DNA of 8,172 bases from Catenibacterium sp. co_0103 (GCF_004168205.1 NZ_RCYB01000084.1:1-8172), one strand, 5' to 3'. Shown: positions 1 to 7,257, numbered from the stretch's first letter. Notes: generated by a model not told the origin, from the sequence alone. Numbers and translations are program-made.

Positions 1-1
1 A

Positions 2-24
2 TAAGGGGTGAGATTCACCCCTTA
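2..24. terminator. perfect 10-bp hairpin at left edge, probable terminator of an off-window gene
   Basis: Arms TAAGGGGTGA (2-11) and TCACCCCTTA (15-24) pair perfectly around a 3-base loop. No T-run follows on the plus strand. On the minus strand the downstream bases lie outside the window, so its direction and its role as a terminator cannot be settled here. Confidence 0.45.
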
Positions 25-72
25 CTGCGTGATAATTAAAATTTAGGAAACCCCTAGTTATTTTAAATTACC

Positions 73-100
73 AAAAAAGAAACCTGCGAATAGGTTTCTT
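73..100 (-). terminator. intrinsic terminator of the SWIM-domain gene
   Basis: Read on the minus strand, a 9-bp stem (AAGAAACCT at 92-100 pairing with AGGTTTCTT at 77-85) with a 6-base loop runs straight into a T-rich tail (73-78). The stem begins inside the TAA stop codon (99-101) of the double-SWIM gene, so transcription stops immediately after translation. Confidence 0.85.
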
Positions 101-2204
101 AAGATACTTCTTTATGATGATTCATTGCTTCTATAACTTCTTGTTTTTTTACTTCATAAGCATCACCTGTATGCTCATCTAAAATATCAAGTGCTTTTTG
201 ATAGTGACCTTTTCTTACATAGTAATCAACATAATTGACTTGTACTGCTTCACTATCTGCATACTGACTTAAGTAATCAAGAATCACTGATTCTTCTTTA
301 CCTGATTCTATAAGTAAATCCAACCCGTATTTTGTCCAACGTTCATAAATAACCTTTTGGAGTTCTCTGTCATCATAAAGAGATGAATAGAGAATCTTCT
401 GATGAATAAGGTTGAACTTCAAATCATAGAACTGCTTACTATCAAAATCATTTAAGAGTACTGGATCAATCACACCTTCATAAAATGGGAGGCAGCAGTC
501 ACTATAAAGTTCCTTCACTGCATTAAAGGCTTCTTCACTAGAAGGATAGATTTTTATAAGTTGTCTCAAATACTCATGGATATCTGTAAGGATTTCATAG
601 ACTTCTTTCTTCGGATCTAAATATGTGACTTTACAAAATGCGCAGGCAATAAGCGCATGTGCTGTCTTGTAATCACGTTTTGATATAAGTTTACTTAAAG
701 AGATACGAAGATACTTTTTCAACTTCTTTAAAAGTGTTGGTATATGATCTTCATTATCATCTATCAGTTCTACTAGATAGTCTAAGTATTTATCTTGAAT
801 TGTAGTTGTTTCAATAAGATCATTAAAGCGTTGCTGTAAAGATTCGTTAAATCTCATTTCATTAAACAGGAGCTGTTCTAATTGATCTCTTGGAAGTGTA
901 TGAATACGTTCTTTGAGTTCTTTTATAAACTTGATATCTAGTTTTTCTTTGATATCATCATAATTTTCACAATCACTACATGCAAGAAGTACAGCTGCCA
1001 TATGCTTACAATGATGTCCTTTATTGGCATAAGGACAATCACAATACATACCAGTGACCTGTTCATCCTTTAAATCTATAGTCACATGATAATCTTCTGA
1101 TCCTTCTACTACAGCCGCAATACCATAAGGTTCCTGATAGAGTTTCTTGATCTTCTTCTTATAAAAATAATCATAACCACGCTTTAAGATAACATCTGTA
1201 AACTGATCTGCCCAATCCATTATATTGAGATTTAAACAAGGTGAAATCTCCTCTTTCAACTTAAGTAAATCTTCATCTTCTTGATGATACTTTAATCCAA
1301 GTTCAACGACTTCAAGCGCTTTATTAGAATTTCTATTTTCTAAACATATCTTCGCATATCCCGTAAACACAGGTGGATAATTATGATGTGTATCAAGGAA
1401 ATGAAGAATATCCTGATGGGACTGATGTGCTTCCTGCAACATCTTTAATCCTATGCTTATCCAGCGAGAGTATTGCATACGTCCAACCCAGTTATCTTTC
1501 AAAGCATCACTGCCTAGAATCATATGATTCACAATACGAAACTTGTCTTCATATAATTCTGTTTCATTAAAACATTCTAGAAAGACTTCAGTGAGATACT
1601 CTTCATCTTCTTTCTCATACTTATGGAAATGGTATTCTCTTTCAAATACATCTAATAAAGTCTTCTTATTATGACTGTAGGAAACGATTATTTTCAAATC
1701 ATTTTTAAGCTCTTCTAAGAAATCATCTTTTTCTTCAGGTATAGATGAAATAAGATAGAATGTTTCAAATACCAAATTAAGTGATCCAAGAGAGTCTTCT
1801 GTTATTGTAGGAAGAATTGAACGTTTATAGGAAATGAGTTTATTGATCATCTGTTTATAGCTTCGACTCTCTGTAATAATATCTCTGATTACAGATTTAT
1901 ACTTTTCATCAGTATAGACTTCTTGAAAATAATGAAATTGATATGTCTGTTTAGGATCATAGGCATAAAGAAGTGCTGCAATATGTTCACAATATTCATC
2001 TTCATTTTCACAGCTGCAATCCATATCTTCTATCATTCCATCACGTAAATAAACAATAGAGTAATAGTCATCATCGTCAAATATGCTTCCTTTGATTGCA
2101 TATTCATTATGTTGAATGTCTTCTACTGCACCACTTTGGTACAGTTCATATCCTCTCTTTAATGTTCTTGGAGTGAACAATTGATTCCATCTTATTTTAT
2201 CCAT
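99..2204 (-). CDS. double SWIM zinc-finger domain protein of unknown function
   Basis: This 701-residue soluble protein carries two SWIM zinc-finger signatures (CxC...CxH): C63/C65/C72/H74 and C388/C390/C399/H401. Each finger lies in a longer repeated module that begins with a similar 'LKRGYxxY' segment (residues about 15-22 and 340-347), so the protein looks like an internal duplication with a period of about 325 residues. The rest is acidic and mostly helical; stretches such as 295-320 and 660-680 look TPR-like. SWIM domains are known to bind zinc and to mediate DNA or protein contacts, and in Bacillota they often accompany SNF2-type helicases. No helicase motif is visible in this protein or its neighbours. 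The start is supported by an AGAGAGG ribosome binding site (2212-2218) seven bases upstream. It lies 23 bases downstream of matE on the same strand with no terminator between, so some co-transcription is likely. The domain call is firm; the function is unknown. Confidence 0.88.
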   Translation of the reverse strand: MDKIRWNQLFTPRTLKRGYELYQSGAVEDIQHNEYAIKGSIFDDDDYYSIVYLRDGMIEDMDCSCENEDEYCEHIAALLYAYDPKQTYQFHYFQEVYTDEKYKSVIRDIITESRSYKQMINKLISYKRSILPTITEDSLGSLNLVFETFYLISSIPEEKDDFLEELKNDLKIIVSYSHNKKTLLDVFEREYHFHKYEKEDEEYLTEVFLECFNETELYEDKFRIVNHMILGSDALKDNWVGRMQYSRWISIGLKMLQEAHQSHQDILHFLDTHHNYPPVFTGYAKICLENRNSNKALEVVELGLKYHQEDEDLLKLKEEISPCLNLNIMDWADQFTDVILKRGYDYFYKKKIKKLYQEPYGIAAVVEGSEDYHVTIDLKDEQVTGMYCDCPYANKGHHCKHMAAVLLACSDCENYDDIKEKLDIKFIKELKERIHTLPRDQLEQLLFNEMRFNESLQQRFNDLIETTTIQDKYLDYLVELIDDNEDHIPTLLKKLKKYLRISLSKLISKRDYKTAHALIACAFCKVTYLDPKKEVYEILTDIHEYLRQLIKIYPSSEEAFNAVKELYSDCCLPFYEGVIDPVLLNDFDSKQFYDLKFNLIHQKILYSSLYDDRELQKVIYERWTKYGLDLLIESGKEESVILDYLSQYADSEAVQVNYVDYYVRKGHYQKALDILDEHTGDAYEVKKQEVIEAMNHHKEVS

Positions 2205-2218
2205 AAATGTACCTCTCT

Positions 2219-2235
2219 TATAATTAATTATAGCA
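2219..2235 (-). promoter_or_regulatory. extended -10 promoter for the SWIM gene, within a 14-bp palindrome
   Basis: On the minus strand, TGC-TATAAT (2235-2227) is a perfect extended -10 element 22 bases before the ATG at 2204. It overlaps the TAA stop of matE. The -35 position is poor (GAAGAA at 17 bases), which extended -10 promoters tolerate. TATAATTAATTATA (2219-2232) is also a perfect 14-bp palindrome, which may simply reflect AT-richness or mark an operator. Confidence 0.5.
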
Positions 2236-3568
2236 CACTTAATTCATCTTTCTTCTTCAATATACGATATGCAATTAAACAGATAATAACTGATAATAAT
2301 GATCCTAAAGGAGCTGCAAGTCCCATCGGGAATAAATTATGAGGATAAATATGAGAGGCAATATAAGAACCTGGTACTCTGACTAATGAAATAGCAATAA
2401 TATTGTGAATAAAGCCAATATAACTCTTTCCATCTGCTGCAAAGTAACCACTAAAGCTAAAGTGAATCCCTGCAAATATTGTATCAATAATATAAGAACT
2501 GATATATTGTACACCTAGTAAGATTACTGTAGTATCTTTAGTAAATAATCCAAGAAGTGTAGGTGCAGCACATTCTACAATCAAAGCAACAATGATTCCA
2601 TAAAGAGTAGTAATTATAACCGCATATTTTAATACTGTACGAGCACGTCCGTAGTCTTTGGCACCGATATTTTGTGCAGATAAAGCTGATACAGTCGCAA
2701 GCATTGTAGAAGGAATAATAAAGATGGCAGTGATCATCTTTTCTACAATACCTACTGCAGCGGCATCATTTAATCCACGGCTATTCGCTATAATAGTAAT
2801 GATTATAAAGGCAATCTGAATACATCCATCCTGTATTGCGACAGGAAAGCCTACTTTTAGAATATGTTTAAATACCTGAGATTGAAGATGAAGGTCTTCT
2901 TTTTTGATATGAATGTCAGAAGTACGATATTTCATCGAAATGAGTGCGATAATAACACTCACGCTTTGTGATATAGTGGTTCCAAGTGCTGCCCCTATTG
3001 GTCCCATATGAAATAATCCAATAAAGATATAGTCTAAGATAATATTTAATAAACAGGCAATCGCAATAATATACATAGGGCTTTTAGAATCTCCTAAGCC
3101 TCTATATATAGAACTGATGATGTTATAGGCGGTGATGAAAGGAATTCCTATAAAACATATAACAAGATACTGTACAGTTCCAGTCATTGCTTCTTGTGGT
3201 ACATTGAGTAACACAACAAGTGGTTTTACACAAATAAGCAACAGAAGAGTAGAAATGATAGAAATGCATGCAAAGAGTGTAATTGTATTACCTATCGTTC
3301 TTTCTACTAATGTATGATTCTTAGCGCCAACTGCATGACTGATAGAAACAGTAACCCCCATAGCCAGTCCTACAAGAATTGCTGTCAACATATGCATGAC
3401 CTGACTACCATTAGAAACAGCTGTAATACCATCTACCGCATTAAATTGCCCAATGATAAATAAATCAGCCATACCATAGAGTGTCTGTAAGAAATAAGAT
3501 AATAGATAAGGTATCGCAAAAAATGCGATATGTTTTAATATATTTCCTGATGTAACGTTATTTTCCAT
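2228..3568 (-). CDS. MATE family efflux transporter
   Basis: This is an integral membrane antiporter of about 446 residues, the usual MATE length, with the expected 12 hydrophobic segments in two six-helix halves. Family-typical features are the N-terminal 'SGNILKHIAFFAIP' with 'ADLFIIG' (residues 34-40), 'HAVGAKN' (78-84), 'RGLGDSK' (156-162), and the second-half counterpart 'QNIGAKDYGRAR' (299-310). MATE proteins exchange Na+ or H+ for cationic drugs, dyes or metabolites; the substrate cannot be read from the sequence. The frame stays open back to an ATG at 3661, but I choose the ATG at 3566-3568. It has AAAGGGGG six bases upstream, its N-terminus matches the family, and the likely promoter lies inside the longer version. 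The gene is divergent from a MerR-type regulator, a common arrangement for regulated efflux pumps. It ends 23 bases before the SWIM gene with no terminator. Confidence 0.93.
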   Translation of the reverse strand: MENNVTSGNILKHIAFFAIPYLLSYFLQTLYGMADLFIIGQFNAVDGITAVSNGSQVMHMLTAILVGLAMGVTVSISHAVGAKNHTLVERTIGNTITLFACISIISTLLLLICVKPLVVLLNVPQEAMTGTVQYLVICFIGIPFITAYNIISSIYRGLGDSKSPMYIIAIACLLNIILDYIFIGLFHMGPIGAALGTTISQSVSVIIALISMKYRTSDIHIKKEDLHLQSQVFKHILKVGFPVAIQDGCIQIAFIIITIIANSRGLNDAAAVGIVEKMITAIFIIPSTMLATVSALSAQNIGAKDYGRARTVLKYAVIITTLYGIIVALIVECAAPTLLGLFTKDTTVILLGVQYISSYIIDTIFAGIHFSFSGYFAADGKSYIGFIHNIIAISLVRVPGSYIASHIYPHNLFPMGLAAPLGSLLSVIICLIAYRILKKKDELSVL

Positions 3569-3574
3569 ATAAGT

Positions 3575-3582
3575 CCCCCTTT
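3575..3582 (-). promoter_or_regulatory. ribosome binding site that decides the matE start
   Basis: AAAGGGGG on the minus strand lies six bases before the ATG at 3568. The upstream in-frame ATG at 3661 has no comparable purine-rich site, so the shorter protein is preferred. Confidence 0.8.
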
Positions 3583-3626
3583 GTAATCTGAATAGTATCA
3601 TTAGGTTATATACTATGTAATTGCAA
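3581..3626. repeat. imperfect inverted repeat over the matE -10, candidate operator
   Basis: ATAGTAT (3592-3598) pairs perfectly with ATACTAT (3610-3616). Outer arms TTGTAAT (3581-3587) and ATTGCAA (3620-3626) match at six of seven positions. The axis lies near the -10 of the matE promoter, where a bound protein would block or remodel polymerase. Confidence 0.45.
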
Positions 3627-3633
3627 AAGTCAA
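3605..3633 (-). promoter_or_regulatory. matE promoter
   Basis: On the minus strand, TTGACT (3633-3628) and TATAAC (3610-3605) are separated by 17 bases. Each matches five of six consensus bases. The predicted start point is near 3598, giving a leader of about 30 bases. The -10 falls within an imperfect inverted repeat (3581-3626) that could be a regulator site. The 17-base spacing is ordinary, unlike the 19-20 bases at classical MerR-activated promoters. Confidence 0.65.
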
Positions 3634-3635
3634 TA

Positions 3636-3685
3636 AAAAATATAGGTTTTCCAACGCCCATTTGTTGTCTTTTACCTATATTTTT
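3636..3685. repeat. 12-bp perfect inverted repeat between matE and merR
   Basis: AAAAATATAGGT (3636-3647) and ACCTATATTTTT (3674-3685) are exact reverse complements separated by 26 bases, a spacer with a locally GC-rich core. The left arm lies just upstream of the matE -35 element. The spacing suits two binding sites for a dimeric regulator better than an RNA hairpin. No gene ends here, so a terminator role is unlikely despite the T-rich flank. Confidence 0.5.
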
Positions 3686-3755
3686 ATTTTATCTCAGCAA
3701 TAATAGTCACACATTTACAGGAAAATATATAGTGACTTTGTCATGACTCAATTTC

Positions 3756-3784
3756 TTGCATAATTTCCTATTATTTCTTATACT
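3756..3784 (+). promoter_or_regulatory. probable promoter of the MerR-family gene
   Basis: TTGCAT (3756-3761) and TATACT (3779-3784) are 17 bases apart, with the -10 matching five of six consensus bases, just ahead of the ribosome binding site. A competing -35, TTGTCA (3738-3743), has CATAAT 15 bases downstream. The 8-bp palindrome GTCATGAC (3740-3747) lies nearby. Confidence 0.45.
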
Positions 3785-3801
3785 ATTAACGGGGTGATTG
3801 G

Positions 3802-4188
3802 ATGACTTATACAATTAAACAGGTATCAGAAATGATGTCTTTACCTGTTTCTACTATTCGTTATTATGATAAGATGGGTCTCATTCCTTTCTTAGAAAAG
3901 AATGAATCAGGTTATCGTATTTTTAAAGAAAAAGATATTTCTATGCTGCGTATTATTGAATGTTTCAAGAATACAGGTATGAGTATTTCTGAAATGCAAC
4001 AATATGTAGAAATGGTTAAACGTGGTGATGAATCATTAGAAGAACGTTATCAACTCTTTGTGAGAAGAAAAGAGATTGTATTAGAAGAAATGCGACAATT
4101 AGAAAAACAACTAGAAACAATTGATCATAAACTCTGGTATTATGAAACTGCTATAAAAGCAGGTACAGAAGATATCCACAAAAAATAA
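3802..4188 (+). CDS. MerR family transcriptional regulator, AdhR/NmlR-like
   Basis: This 128-residue DNA-binding protein has the MerR layout. An N-terminal winged helix-turn-helix carries 'TIKQVSEMM' and the signature 'STIRYYDKMGLIP' (residues 17-29). The second helix pair follows ('YRIFKEKDISMLRIIECFKNTGMSI', shown in part), then a long dimerisation coiled coil (about 75-115). There is no C-terminal ligand domain and no CxxC-type metal site. The single cysteine C54 sits just before 'KNTGMS', as does the conserved cysteine of the aldehyde/electrophile-responsive AdhR/NmlR branch (for example AdhR of Bacillus subtilis, from memory). Reactive-aldehyde or thiol sensing is therefore a plausible inference. 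The start is set by GGGGTGAT (3791-3798), which pairs well with the 16S anti-Shine-Dalgarno. The gene is divergent from matE, its most likely target, and it may also regulate itself. Confidence 0.9.
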   Translation: MTYTIKQVSEMMSLPVSTIRYYDKMGLIPFLEKNESGYRIFKEKDISMLRIIECFKNTGMSISEMQQYVEMVKRGDESLEERYQLFVRRKEIVLEEMRQLEKQLETIDHKLWYYETAIKAGTEDIHKK

Positions 4189-4216
4189 TCCTCTCGTGTT
4201 ACAGAGAGGATTTTTT
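4187..4216. terminator. bidirectional terminator between merR-type gene and hypA
   Basis: AATCCTCTC (4187-4195) pairs with GAGAGGATT (4204-4212) over 9 bp with an 8-base loop. T-rich tails follow on both strands: T4211-T4216 on plus, and ATTATTTTTT on minus (the plus-strand A-run 4180-4188). It ends the MerR-type gene, whose stop codon overlaps the stem, and the convergent hypB-oxidoreductase-hypA operon. Confidence 0.92.
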
Positions 4217-4224
4217 GTATGGAG

Positions 4225-4569
4225 TTATTCTCCTGCTATTTCTTTAATTAAACATTCATTGCCTTGCAGTAAGACAGTATTTCCACTATGACAATAAGGA
4301 CATTCTCTGCCATAATCGATTGTAGAATAAGTATTTTGACAATTATGACAGATTGTAATAGCTTCAATCCATTCATAATCAAGTGTTGAATACTTCAGCA
4401 ATGGCACTTTCTTCTTATAATATTCCCAACAGTCTACTAAATAGTCTGGTTCAATACCACTGACCTTGCCTATTTGTAAAGTGACCTTGCGTATATCTGT
4501 GAGACTATTTTCCTGCGCAACATCTTCTAATGTTCTGACAATATGTACGACAATACCTAATTCATGCAT
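4225..4569 (-). CDS. hypA: hydrogenase/urease nickel incorporation protein HypA
   Basis: This 114-residue protein is a full-length HypA, the small zinc-containing metallochaperone that passes Ni(II) towards the active site of [NiFe]-hydrogenase, or of urease in some bacteria, together with HypB. The N-terminus is the diagnostic Met-His-Glu ('MHELGIV'), where His2 is a nickel ligand. The zinc site is two CxxC pairs, C74/C77 and C90/C93, 12 residues apart. The ATG follows the oxidoreductase stop codon by only two bases, so translation is probably coupled to that gene. It is the last gene of a three-gene operon that begins with hypB and ends in the terminator at 4187-4216. No hydrogenase structural gene is in the window, so the client enzyme is unknown. 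Confidence 0.95.
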   Translation of the reverse strand: MHELGIVVHIVRTLEDVAQENSLTDIRKVTLQIGKVSGIEPDYLVDCWEYYKKKVPLLKYSTLDYEWIEAITICHNCQNTYSTIDYGRECPYCHSGNTVLLQGNECLIKEIAGE

Positions 4570-4571
4570 CT

Positions 4572-7253
4572 TTATTTCTTCTTATTACGTAAAATCTTAA
4601 TCTGTCTTTTTGCAGCATAAGGAAGAATCACCTTCAACTTATCTTCTGATCTTACCATATTGCTTCCTTCTGGGATATCTCTTGTAAGCTTGATTGCATC
4701 AAATTCACATTTAGTTGTACATAGACCACATCCAATACATTTATTAGGATCTACTACACTTGTGCCACATCCAAGACAGCGTTTTGCTTCTGTTTGTACC
4801 TGTTCAGGCGTAAATGTAGAACGTAAGTCTTTAAATGTTTCTGTCGCAAGACCCTGTTTTGTACCTGGAATCTGTCTCTTTGAATGATCAAAGTCTAAAG
4901 TAATTAAAATATCGTCCTTATCAAGCTGAGTAAACTGGTGTAAGTCTCTACCTAAAGTAAGTGAATGACCTTTATGTACAAAACGGTGCATTGATTCAGC
5001 AGCTTCTTTACCCTGTGCAATCGCATCAATCGCAAAGCGAGGACCTGTATAGACATCTCCTCCTGTAAAGATATCTTGTACAGAAGTCTGTAAAGTAATG
5101 GCATCCGCTTGAATTGTACCATTTGGATTTGTATTGATATCTAATCCTTCTACAGGAATAATATCCTGTCCTACAGATAATAAGACATAATCACATGGGT
5201 AGCTTTCTGTTTGTGTTTCATCATAAGATGGATTAAAAGTACCTGTTTCATCTCCTAAAGAGATACATTTCTTTAATGTGATTGTATGATCCTTGATTTC
5301 CTGAGGACCCCATCCACAATGCATAGTAATACCTTCATGGATGGCTTCTTCTACTTCATCAGGGCTTGCAGGCATGTCTTTTTCTGACTCTAAACAGAAT
5401 AAATCAACAGACACTGCACCACTTCTTAAAGCACTTCTTGCCACATCCATAGCCACGTTACCACCACCAATGACAACTACATGACCACTAAGCATATCTT
5501 TACTCTCTTCTTTATTAACTTCTCTTAAGAAATCAACACCTGTCATAACATACTCTTCATTCATTCCAGGGATATTTAATTTCTTACCACCTTGTGCACC
5601 AATCGCAAGATAGATGGCTTCATAACCTTCTTCACGTAATCCGTCAATAGTGATGTCTTTACCGATTTCTACACCACATCTCAATTCAATGCCCATTACC
5701 TTAAGTACTTCTATTTCTGCATCAATGACATCTTTTTCTAATCTAAATGATGGAATACCATAACGAAGCATACCACCTGGTTTTTCTTCTTTTTCAAAGA
5801 TAGTGACAGGATAACCCTTAATTCTTAAATAATAAGCAGCGCTCATACCAGCAGGACCTGCACCAATAATAGCCATCTTATGAGGATAGAATCCGCCCTC
5901 TTCATTTTCACATAATGGGATATAGCGTTCTTCCTCATTAAGTTCTTTTTCCGCAATAAACTTCTTAATTTCATCAATTGCGAAAGGAGCATCTAATAAT
6001 CCACGCGTACATTCCTGTTCACATCTTCTATTACAGATTGAACCGCATACGGCAGGGAATGGATTAAAGTCTTTAATAAGCTTTAAAGCATCCATGTAAC
6101 GTCCAAGACTAGCCATCTTGATATAGCCCTGTACAGGAAGATGAGCAGGACAGGCTGTTTTACAAGGAGCAGTTCCTGTTTCATGACAATTGACTTTGGC
6201 AGTATCTCTAAAATCAGGATTCCAATGATCTGGTCCCCATTTAATCATATCTGGTAATTCTACCTGTGGGTATTCAATAGGACCCTTCTTTGTACAAAGC
6301 TTCTGTCCAAGCTTTGCAGCTCCTACTGGACATACTTCTACACACTTACCACAGGCTACACACTTGCTGACATCCACGTGTGCACGATAAGCACTTGCAG
6401 ACATATTTGGTGTATTAAAGAGCTGACTTGTTCTTAAGGCATTACAAACACCTGCTGCACAGTTACAAATCGCAAAGATCTTATCTTCACCATCAATATT
6501 TGTAATCTGATGCACATAACCTTTTCTTTCACATCTTTCTAATGTTTCAATAACATCTTCATAAGTACAGTGATGACCACCTTTATTTGTCTCTACAACA
6601 TAATCAGCCATATCCCCAACCGCAATACATACATCGGCTTCAATATCACCTGTCCCTTCTCCTCGAACTCTTTGTTGTCTACGACATGAACATGGAGATA
6701 AAGCATACTTATCATACTTATTCAACCAATGAGAAATCTTTTCTACAGACACTGCTTCCTGATTGGCTTCAATAGATTTTTCTACTGGAATAACATGCAT
6801 CCCAATACCAGCCCCTCCTGGAGGCACCATTGGAGTGACCTTTTCTAGTGGTAATCTTGTCATCTGTTCAAAAAAATCAGTCACAACTGGATGTTCTTTG
6901 ACTAAATCATTATTCATAACCATGAATTCTGCAGAACCAGGGACAAACTGAGGCATCACATATTGTTTATGATGATCTTCATTTTCCCAGTTATACTCAA
7001 TCATCCCTATATCACATACTTCTTTTAATACACGTTCAACACGTTCTTCTTCCCAGCCTGTTCTTTTAAGAATTTCTTCAAAAGACATAGGTTTGCGTAC
7101 TTCAAAAAATAAACATAAATTACATTGTTCATCATTCAAGATTTCACTTAAACATTTGTATTCAGGATCATCTTCCTTAAGCTTCTTAAACTTCACTGGT
7201 ATTCGGTCTGTAATACGTCTTGCAAGTCTATCAATATTATCTCTATAGGCCAT
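4572..7253 (-). CDS. multi-domain Fe-S/FAD NAD(P)H oxidoreductase (GltD-like) in a hypBA operon
   Basis: This 893-residue cytoplasmic redox protein has five regions. Residues 1-110 look like a winged-helix fold ('MSFEEILKRTGWEEERVERVL'-type helices). Residues 180-275 hold a Cys-rich domain (C188/C190 in 'SPCSCRR', C209, C229, C263/C265/C270 in 'CNCAAGVC'). A ferredoxin motif follows (C298/C301/C304/C308). Residues 356-755 form a complete glutamate-synthase-small-subunit-like module: Fe-S cysteines C356, C364, C368, C403, C407, C411, C415; FAD loop GAGPAG (464-469); NAD(P) loop GGGNVAMDVARSA (596-608); and the C-terminal flavin motif 'GGDVYTGP' (731-738). A last ferredoxin motif is at C839/C842/C845/C849. 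It should move electrons between NAD(P)H and Fe-S partners. It is much longer than GltD (about 470) and no GltB is nearby, so glutamate synthase is unlikely. An AAGGAA site precedes the ATG, four bases after hypB. The specific reaction is unknown. Confidence 0.9.
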   Translation of the reverse strand: MAYRDNIDRLARRITDRIPVKFKKLKEDDPEYKCLSEILNDEQCNLCLFFEVRKPMSFEEILKRTGWEEERVERVLKEVCDIGMIEYNWENEDHHKQYVMPQFVPGSAEFMVMNNDLVKEHPVVTDFFEQMTRLPLEKVTPMVPPGGAGIGMHVIPVEKSIEANQEAVSVEKISHWLNKYDKYALSPCSCRRQQRVRGEGTGDIEADVCIAVGDMADYVVETNKGGHHCTYEDVIETLERCERKGYVHQITNIDGEDKIFAICNCAAGVCNALRTSQLFNTPNMSASAYRAHVDVSKCVACGKCVEVCPVGAAKLGQKLCTKKGPIEYPQVELPDMIKWGPDHWNPDFRDTAKVNCHETGTAPCKTACPAHLPVQGYIKMASLGRYMDALKLIKDFNPFPAVCGSICNRRCEQECTRGLLDAPFAIDEIKKFIAEKELNEEERYIPLCENEEGGFYPHKMAIIGAGPAGMSAAYYLRIKGYPVTIFEKEEKPGGMLRYGIPSFRLEKDVIDAEIEVLKVMGIELRCGVEIGKDITIDGLREEGYEAIYLAIGAQGGKKLNIPGMNEEYVMTGVDFLREVNKEESKDMLSGHVVVIGGGNVAMDVARSALRSGAVSVDLFCLESEKDMPASPDEVEEAIHEGITMHCGWGPQEIKDHTITLKKCISLGDETGTFNPSYDETQTESYPCDYVLLSVGQDIIPVEGLDINTNPNGTIQADAITLQTSVQDIFTGGDVYTGPRFAIDAIAQGKEAAESMHRFVHKGHSLTLGRDLHQFTQLDKDDILITLDFDHSKRQIPGTKQGLATETFKDLRSTFTPEQVQTEAKRCLGCGTSVVDPNKCIGCGLCTTKCEFDAIKLTRDIPEGSNMVRSEDKLKVILPYAAKRQIKILRNKKK

Positions 7254-7257
7254 TATT

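Noticed and set aside
3569..3661. 31-residue N-terminal extension of the MATE protein to the ATG at 3661
   Set aside because: The extension is not MATE-like, contains the probable promoter, lacks its own ribosome binding site, and the internal ATG at 3568 has a strong one.
3636..3685. Intrinsic terminator
   Set aside because: The loop is 26 bases, the stem is almost all A-T, and no gene ends here on either strand.
4660..6951. Several plus-strand open frames of 60-75 codons opposite the oxidoreductase
   Set aside because: All lie antisense within a clear coding gene, with no recognisable protein content.
4572..7253. Glutamate synthase small subunit (gltD)
   Set aside because: Only the central 400 residues match GltD; the protein is almost twice as long, has extra Fe-S domains, and there is no gltB next to it.
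4572..7253. Transcription factor, because of the winged-helix-like N-terminus
   Set aside because: The helix-turn-helix-like segment is a small part of a large redox enzyme and may be a structural or docking fold; DNA binding is not supported.
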